From: Balneolaceae bacterium
GTDB taxonomy: Bacteria > Bacteroidota > Rhodothermia > Balneolales > Balneolaceae
DNA: 9,231 bases
Direction of reading: 5' to 3'
Assembly: GCA_007126675.1 (NCBI GenBank)
Contig: SLAU01000107.1
Coordinates: 1-9,231, forward strand
In this document: one piece after another, positions 5,909 through 9,231 of the stretch
How the letters are laid out: every line of letters begins with the position of its first letter
How positions within the stretch are numbered: the first letter of the stretch is position 1
Made by a program: the position numbers and the translations under genes
The notes under the pieces: model-generated
What the model was told of the DNA's origin: nothing
The model's database searches: none
The model's input: only the letters and a program-made list of their open reading frames with translations

Positions 5909-6718
5909 ATGTCAGACACGGTTAAAGTTTTTTTTATTGCTGATATAGTTGGTGAATCCGGGCTTTCTTTGCTCGAAACTATTCTTCCGGGCATTTTAGA
6001 TAAAGAAAAGCCCGACTTTGTAATAGCCAATGCAGAAAATTCTCACCAGGGACGAGGCCTGAACCAGGAGATTGTTAAAAGATTGTACGAAATTGGTGTT
6101 GATGTAATTACAGGCGGAAATCATTCATTCGACAAGTGGAAGATTTTCAACTACATGAAAACAGACAAAAATCTTCTGCGTCCGCTCAACTACCCGAAAG
6201 GAAATGCAGGTTACGGTTACGGCATTTATGATATCAAAGGGTTTGATAAAAAGATTGCCGTGCTGAACTTACAGGGGCGCACATTTATGCCCCAGATTGA
6301 TGATCCGTTCTCAACCGCTGATTGGGCACTGGATAACATCAGTAAAGAAACCGACCTGATATTTGTGGACTTTCATGCCGAAGCTACCGCCGAAAAAATA
6401 TCTTTTGGATGGTATGCTGACGGCCGGGTTTCCGCAATAGTTGGAACACATACTCACATACCCACGAACGATGCAAGAATATTACCCCAGGGAACCGGTT
6501 ATATTACCGATGCAGGTATGACCGGGCCATTCGACTCCGTTATTGGTATGAGCAAAAAAACGGCGATTAAACGTTTTACACTTGGTTCTCCCCAAAAGTA
6601 TAGTGTGGCAACCAAAGATAATAGGATGTGCTCTGTGATCCTGGAGTTAAAGACAGAAAGCGGCAAGTGTAAATCAATAAAACCATTTATATACCCGGAT
6701 TTTAATTCTACAGTTTAA
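5909..6718 (+). CDS. ymdB: YmdB-family metallophosphoesterase (cyclic-nucleotide phosphodiesterase type)
   Basis: TIGR00282-type calcineurin-like phosphoesterase, 269 residues, near the usual 260-270. I start it at ATG 5909; a TTG directly before it (5906) would only add one residue. The dimetal site residues known from B. subtilis YmdB and Deinococcus DR1281 can be placed: D12 (FIADIVGESG), E43 (ANAENS), N71-H72 (TGGNHSFD), H156 (FVDFHAEAT), and H181 and H183 (GTHTHIPT). The family block TDAGMTGPFDSVIGM (200-214) is complete. B. subtilis YmdB hydrolyses 2',3'-cyclic mononucleotides in vitro and affects biofilm and motility; the in vivo substrate here is unknown. It is cytosolic, with no signal peptide. 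lolD begins at the base after its stop codon, so the two are cotranscribed. Confidence 0.94.
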   Translation: MSDTVKVFFIADIVGESGLSLLETILPGILDKEKPDFVIANAENSHQGRGLNQEIVKRLYEIGVDVITGGNHSFDKWKIFNYMKTDKNLLRPLNYPKGNAGYGYGIYDIKGFDKKIAVLNLQGRTFMPQIDDPFSTADWALDNISKETDLIFVDFHAEATAEKISFGWYADGRVSAIVGTHTHIPTNDARILPQGTGYITDAGMTGPFDSVIGMSKKTAIKRFTLGSPQKYSVATKDNRMCSVILELKTESGKCKSIKPFIYPDFNSTV

Positions 6719-7411
6719 ATGATAAAAAGTATTGAAACAGTGCTGAGCTGCAATCAGCTAAAGAAGAGTTTTAGTTCACAGTCGGGCAACGGCAGCAGGC
6801 TTGAGGTTTTAACTGATGTGAACCTTAAAGTGCGAAAAGCAGAAATTGCTGCAATTGTAGGTTCAAGCGGCTGCGGAAAAAGTACATTGCTTCACATCCT
6901 TGGAGGGCTTGATAAACCGGACAGCGGAGAAGTTTGGTGGGGGGATCAGGCGGTTCATAAAATGAAACCGGATTACATTGCTGAGTTCAGGAATAAAAGA
7001 ATCGGGTTTGTTTTTCAGTTTCATCATTTACTACCTGAATTCACCGCACTCGAAAATGTAATGATGCCGGCACTGATTGGCGGCGCAGGTAAAAAAGATG
7101 CGGAAAAGAGAGCGGCAGAACTTTTGGAAAGATTTGGCCTGTCAGAACGTTTAGATCACCGACCTTCAAAATTATCAGGCGGTGAACAGCAAAGGGTTTC
7201 AATGGCTCGTGCACTTACAAACCGTCCGCCGGTCATATTAGCTGACGAGCCCACCGGTAACCTGGATGAAGGGAATACAGACTCGATCCTTTCATTACTT
7301 CTTGAACTGCGAAAGACAGAAAATGTGTCAATCGTATTGATCACTCACGAGAAAGAGATTGCCAACAGGTGCGATACCATTTATACTCTTCAAAACGGTG
7401 TTTTGGTTTAA
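6719..7411 (+). CDS. lolD: LolD-type ABC transporter ATP-binding protein
   Basis: A 230-residue ATPase of the MacB/LolD/FtsE group. Visible motifs are Walker A GSSGCGKST (48-56), a Q-loop block FVFQFHHLLPEFTALENVMMP (97-117) that is the characteristic LolD form, signature LSGGEQQRV (152-160), Walker B VILADEP (172-178) with catalytic E177, the D-loop (NLDEGN), and the H-loop His210. In the Lol system this subunit powers release of outer-membrane lipoproteins from the inner membrane to LolA, together with LolC/E-type permeases. No permease gene is next to it here, so the partner must be encoded elsewhere. The ATG overlaps the last base before it with no gap from ymdB, indicating coupled translation. 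Closely related MacB-type ATPases are the alternative; the Q-loop favours LolD. Confidence 0.92.
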   Translation: MIKSIETVLSCNQLKKSFSSQSGNGSRLEVLTDVNLKVRKAEIAAIVGSSGCGKSTLLHILGGLDKPDSGEVWWGDQAVHKMKPDYIAEFRNKRIGFVFQFHHLLPEFTALENVMMPALIGGAGKKDAEKRAAELLERFGLSERLDHRPSKLSGGEQQRVSMARALTNRPPVILADEPTGNLDEGNTDSILSLLLELRKTENVSIVLITHEKEIANRCDTIYTLQNGVLV

Positions 7412-7430
7412 TCAAATTGCCGTATTTGAC

Positions 7431-7461
7431 TTGGTTTAAACCGTAAACTGTGATAACTTTC
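7431..7461 (+). promoter_or_regulatory. Candidate promoter for the TPR gene with an internal palindrome
   Basis: TTG (7431-7433) is followed after 20 bases by TAACTTTC (7454-7461), which fits the Bacteroidetes -7 box TAnnTTTG in all but the last base. This is the best promoter match in the window and lies in an 87-base gap after lolD. The perfect palindrome GGTTTAAACC (7433-7442) lies between the two boxes, where a repressor could act. TTGGTTTAA at 7431-7439 is repeated directly at 7403-7411, across the lolD stop codon. Confidence 0.5.
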
Positions 7462-7498
7462 AAAGCTTAATACAAAATTTTCAGAACTATAAGATTTT

Positions 7499-8182
7499 AT
7501 GAGTAAGGGACTTAGAAAAGAAGATTTAGAACAGGATATTCTGATTGAATATTCCTCAAGGTTCATGTACTTCTATGAACGTAATAAAGCCGCTGTAATC
7601 GGCGGTGGCATTGGAATTATTGCAGTTATCGCGTTAGCCATTGGCTACTTCATTCACATGAACCAGCAGGAAAGTCAGGCACAGGAATTACTCGGAATCG
7701 CAGAGGCTCAGTTTATGCGCGGCCAGCTTGAAACTGCATTATACGGTGACGACGAGCAAACTCTTGGTTTTGTTCAGATTGCAAACAATTTTGGAAGAAC
7801 AAATGCCGGCAATATGGCAAAATACTACGCAGCAGTGGCCGAGTATGAATTGGGTAACTTTGAGACAGCTCTTGATTTTATTAAAGGTTACAGCAAACCA
7901 AGCGGAATTACCGGGGTGGCTCCCACTTCATTACACGGCTCCATTCTCGCAGAACTGGAACGCTATGAAGAAGCCGCAGGTATGTTTCAAAGAGCGGCGA
8001 CAATGGATCGCAACAGCACAACCACACCCTACAATCTGCTGAAAGCAGCTTATGCCTACAAAGAAGCTGGCATGAATAGCAATGCAATCGAAATGGTTGA
8101 TAAAATTTTGAACGAGTATGGCAACAGCCAGCAGGTCGCAAATGCGCAGCGCTTAAAAGGCCAATTAACAGCCCGCGGCTGA
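7499..8182 (+). CDS. Membrane-anchored tetratricopeptide repeat protein (YfgM-like)
   Basis: A 227-residue protein with a short charged cytoplasmic N-terminus (1-30, KGLRKEDLEQDILIEYSSRF), one transmembrane helix at about 31-53 (AAVIGGGIGIIAVIALAIG) and a helical domain expected in the periplasm. At least three TPR-like helix pairs are visible: about 103-130 (YYAAVAEYELGNFETALDFI), 143-171 (GSILAELERYEEAAGMFQRA) and 177-206 (LLKAAYAYKEAGMNSNAIEM). The plan of signal anchor plus TPR matches YfgM, a SecYEG-associated periplasmic chaperone partner, and related Bacteroidota proteins. The specific function is inferred only from architecture. It probably has its own promoter (7431-7461) and ends at the terminator at 8217-8250. 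Confidence 0.88.
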   Translation: MSKGLRKEDLEQDILIEYSSRFMYFYERNKAAVIGGGIGIIAVIALAIGYFIHMNQQESQAQELLGIAEAQFMRGQLETALYGDDEQTLGFVQIANNFGRTNAGNMAKYYAAVAEYELGNFETALDFIKGYSKPSGITGVAPTSLHGSILAELERYEEAAGMFQRAATMDRNSTTTPYNLLKAAYAYKEAGMNSNAIEMVDKILNEYGNSQQVANAQRLKGQLTARG

Positions 8183-8216
8183 GCGAAGACGAGACAAGTA
8201 AGCTAAAGATTTTAAA

Positions 8217-8250
8217 GAAAGGCAGGAGTTTTTAATTCCTGCCTTTTTTT
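8217..8250 (+). terminator. Rho-independent terminator after the TPR gene
   Basis: AAAGGCAGGA (8218-8227) pairs with TCCTGCCTTT (8237-8246) around a 9-base loop, and the T-run continues to 8250. It lies 35 bases after the TPR stop codon and closes the + strand gene block. Confidence 0.93.
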
Positions 8251-8407
8251 ATTGTCCCCCTTCCTGACTTCCGCATTGGGACACCTGTGTTGGAACTTTG
8301 GCTTAAGTTCTTGGTTGTCGGACAGGCAAAAAAACAATAGTGATCAGCCAACCAAAAATTAGCTAAGAGCTAATACTCATACTTCTTAGCTTGATTAAAA
8401 TATCGTG
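8251..8407. other. Non-coding stretch before repeat copy 2
   Basis: No reading frame with protein-like composition is visible on either strand. The far end carries the small palindrome TTAGCTAAGAGCTAA (8359-8373), and GCTAAGA (8362-8368) is matched in inverted form by TCTTAGC (8384-8390). Otherwise I see nothing recognisable. Confidence 0.6.
8357..8371. repeat. Left copy of a 15-base direct repeat around repeat copy 2
   Basis: AATTAGCTAAGAGCT occurs here and again, unchanged and in the same orientation, at 8862-8876, 505 bases away. The two copies bracket the palindromic element. The right copy overlaps the tail that is also present in copy 1, so it belongs to the element. The left one may be an element boundary or a remnant of a neighbouring element. 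Confidence 0.7.
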
Positions 8408-8433
8408 TTACTTTTGTCTTGAAACAAAAGTAA
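8408..8433. repeat. Left terminal hairpin of repeat copy 2
   Basis: TTACTTTTGT (8408-8417) and ACAAAAGTAA (8424-8433) form a perfect 10-bp stem with a 6-base loop. No T-run follows. The ACTTTTG/CAAAAGT core is shared with the right terminal hairpin of copy 1 (294-317), which supports a common terminal motif at both ends of the element. Confidence 0.8.
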
Positions 8434-8450
8434 CCAAAAATTCAAGGCGG

Positions 8451-8598
8451 CTGATTCGCTCCGGCTCCATCGCGGGTTTCTCCTTCGACAGATAAATCAA
8501 TGGTCCATCTCTTGTTTCCCAAGCAAACCATTTATCACCGGTATGATTTATCAAAACGTCTCAGTCGCCCCGCTCTGCTTATCGCCTCTACGAATCAG
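8451..8598. repeat. Left nested stem-loop module of repeat copy 2
   Basis: Three inverted pairs are nested in the correct order: CTGATTCG (8451-8458) with CGAATCAG (8591-8598), ATAAATCA (8492-8499) with TGATTTAT (8544-8551), and AATGGT (8499-8504) with ACCATT (8527-8532). Only the right half of the corresponding module is visible in copy 1, where it is nearly identical (1-71). Internal loops are large, so a stable fold is uncertain. Confidence 0.5.
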
Positions 8599-8651
8599 AG
8601 GCCGGTTTTTTCTTTATTAAAGCTTAGAGTTTTAAAAAAGAAAAAGCACTT

Positions 8652-8807
8652 CCGGCCTCGTGAAAAAATGGCGACAAAAGCGATGCAGAGCGCAGCGTTA
8701 AGAAAGAAAACGTTCCGCTGAGAACTTAATAACAGCCGGAAACGATATGGAGCTTCGTTTTCTTTTAGCGGAGCGTTGCAGAGCTTCGCCATTTTTTCGC
8801 AAGCCGG
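8652..8807. repeat. Variable-core long imperfect hairpin of repeat copy 2
   Basis: Outer CCGGC (8652-8656) pairs with GCCGG (8803-8807). GAAAAAATGGCGA (8662-8674) pairs perfectly over 13 bases with its complement at 8786-8798. Further in, AAGAAAACG (8704-8712) pairs with CGTTTTCTT (8756-8764), with GC-rich bulged pairing between. The arms contain GCG/AGCG-rich stretches. The core occupies the same place as 119-284 of copy 1 but has a different sequence. Confidence 0.8.
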
Positions 8808-8816
8808 CGGGTTTTG

Positions 8817-8842
8817 GACACTTTTCCCCGGTGAAAAGTGTC
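8817..8842. repeat. Right terminal hairpin of repeat copy 2
   Basis: GACACTTTTC (8817-8826) and GAAAAGTGTC (8833-8842) form a perfect 10-bp stem around CCCGGT. The stem differs from the copy 1 counterpart on both arms in a matching way. AGAGAGAT follows in both copies, with one base of offset. No T-run follows. Confidence 0.8.
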
Positions 8843-8861
8843 AGAGAGATATATAACTAAG

Positions 8862-8876
8862 AATTAGCTAAGAGCT
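8862..8876. repeat. Right copy of a 15-base direct repeat around repeat copy 2
   Basis: Same 15 bases as 8357-8371. This copy overlaps the start of the conserved tail (8867-8893) that also ends copy 1 at 344-370. Confidence 0.7.
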
Positions 8877-8893
8877 GTAACTTATGATTCAAA

Positions 8894-9009
8894 TCGGAAG
8901 ATCTATTTTCAATGGATCGGGGGATGATTCTCTAAGTTCAGTTTTGATCAAAGAATGCAAAATAAGACTTCAGAACACTACTCAAATAGACACACCAAAA
9001 ATGCTATTT
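8894..9009. other. Non-coding spacer downstream of the mutase gene
   Basis: An AT-rich spacer between the repeat tail and the stop codon of the minus-strand mutase gene. I find no T-tailed hairpin that would serve as a minus-strand terminator and no reading frame worth calling. Confidence 0.5.
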
Positions 9010-9231
9010 CTACATATTCCTCCGGTACTGTCCACCCACCTCATATAGCGCTTTTGAAATTTGGCCAAGCGAAGCGGACTTCACGGTTTCCATAAGCTCT
9101 TCAAACAGATTGCCATTTTCTCTTGCCGTTTGCTTTAGTTTATCCAGTGCATCGGAAGTGGTTTCTTCATGAATCTTTTTAAATGCATCAAGATTATCAA
9201 TTTGCTGCTTTTTCTCTTCTTCTGTTGAACG
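9010..9231 (-). CDS. B12-dependent acyl-CoA mutase, C-terminal fragment (IcmF-like / methylmalonyl-CoA mutase family)
   Basis: Seventy-three codons remain open to the window edge and end at TAG (complement of 9010-9012). The 5' part lies beyond the window, so this is a partial gene and not a broken one. The visible segment matches the C-terminal end of the mutase substrate domain: a charged helix (STEEEKKQQIDNLDAFKK), then NLFEELMETVKSASLGQISKAL, and the ending YEVGGQYRRNM. Methylmalonyl-CoA mutases share the pattern NL...I..AV...ATLGEI...L..VFG.Y; the GGQYRRNM ending is, from memory, typical of the fused isobutyryl-CoA mutase IcmF, which carries B12-binding, G-protein chaperone and mutase domains in one chain. 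The enzyme rearranges the carbon skeleton of acyl-CoAs using adenosylcobalamin. It is convergent with the TPR gene. The family is fairly sure; the IcmF subtype is inferred. Confidence 0.85.
   Translation of the reverse strand, partial: RSTEEEKKQQIDNLDAFKKIHEETTSDALDKLKQTARENGNLFEELMETVKSASLGQISKALYEVGGQYRRNM

Larger units (their letters stand above)
8408..8893. repeat. Dispersed palindromic repeat, copy 2 (left end included)
   Basis: About 486 bases of non-coding DNA built from four self-complementary parts in a row: a left terminal hairpin (8408-8433), a nested long stem-loop (8451-8598), the variable-core stem-loop (8652-8807) and a right terminal hairpin (8817-8842). A tail ends at 8893. 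It is aligned with copy 1 from 8534 onward, in the same orientation. The terminal hairpins have opposing, similar contexts: CCAAAAA follows the left one, and the reverse complement of GTTTTGG precedes the right one, so the whole element has an approximate inverted symmetry. It lies between the convergent TPR and mutase genes. I see no transposase, target-site duplication or convincing coding frame. The open frames 8500-8721 (+) and 8595-8792 (-) cross hairpin arms and are rejected. Confidence 0.85.

Noticed and set aside
8500..8721. Open frame of 73 codons on the + strand in repeat copy 2 (and 8595-8792 on the minus strand)
   Set aside because: Composition is low-complexity basic, it crosses module borders of the element, and it is not conserved in copy 1.
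1..8893. CRISPR array or tandem repeat
   Set aside because: There are only two repeat copies 8.5 kb apart, with no regular short spacers and no cas genes.

Overview
The window (9231 bases) is a chromosomal segment from a bacterium of the Bacteroidota/Balneolota type. This rests on the moderate GC content, the Bacteroidetes-style PheS motif 2, the gene order pheS-pheT-coiled coil-zapA, weak or absent Shine-Dalgarno sites, and candidate promoters resembling TTG-N19-TAnnTTTG. I suspect a Balneolaceae-like organism, but this is a judgement from protein style and not from a search.

Layout: positions 1-370 hold a truncated copy of a non-coding, highly palindromic dispersed repeat. After it come rpmI and rplT (ribosomal proteins L35 and L20), closed by a strong terminator. 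Then follow pheS and pheT (both subunits of phenylalanyl-tRNA synthetase), a small coiled-coil protein, and zapA (division-ring regulator). Next are a hemolysin III/YqfA-type seven-helix membrane protein, a YmdB-family metallophosphoesterase, a LolD-type ABC ATPase and a membrane-anchored TPR protein, which ends at a second strong terminator. All of these genes are on the + strand and look intact. Positions 8251-9009 are non-coding and contain a second copy of the repeat, with its left end present (8408-8893). The window closes with the C-terminal 73 residues of a B12-dependent acyl-CoA mutase (IcmF-like) on the minus strand, convergent with the TPR gene.

The genes are housekeeping: translation (L35, L20, PheST), cell division (coiled coil plus ZapA), envelope (LolD, TPR anchor, hemolysin III-like protein) and a nucleotide-active phosphodiesterase. 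Tight spacing links pheS-pheT-coiled coil-zapA, and ymdB-lolD, which are directly adjacent.

The most unusual signal is the repeat. The two copies lie in the same orientation and bracket the whole gene block. Their left blocks match at 68 of 71 positions (1-71 against 8534-8604), and their 27-base right tails differ at one position. Between these lies a core of about 160 bases whose sequence is almost unrelated in the two copies, yet each core is a long self-complementary hairpin. The terminal hairpin also differs in sequence while keeping a perfect 10-bp stem. This is a structure-conserved, sequence-variable element. I cannot assign it to a named family.
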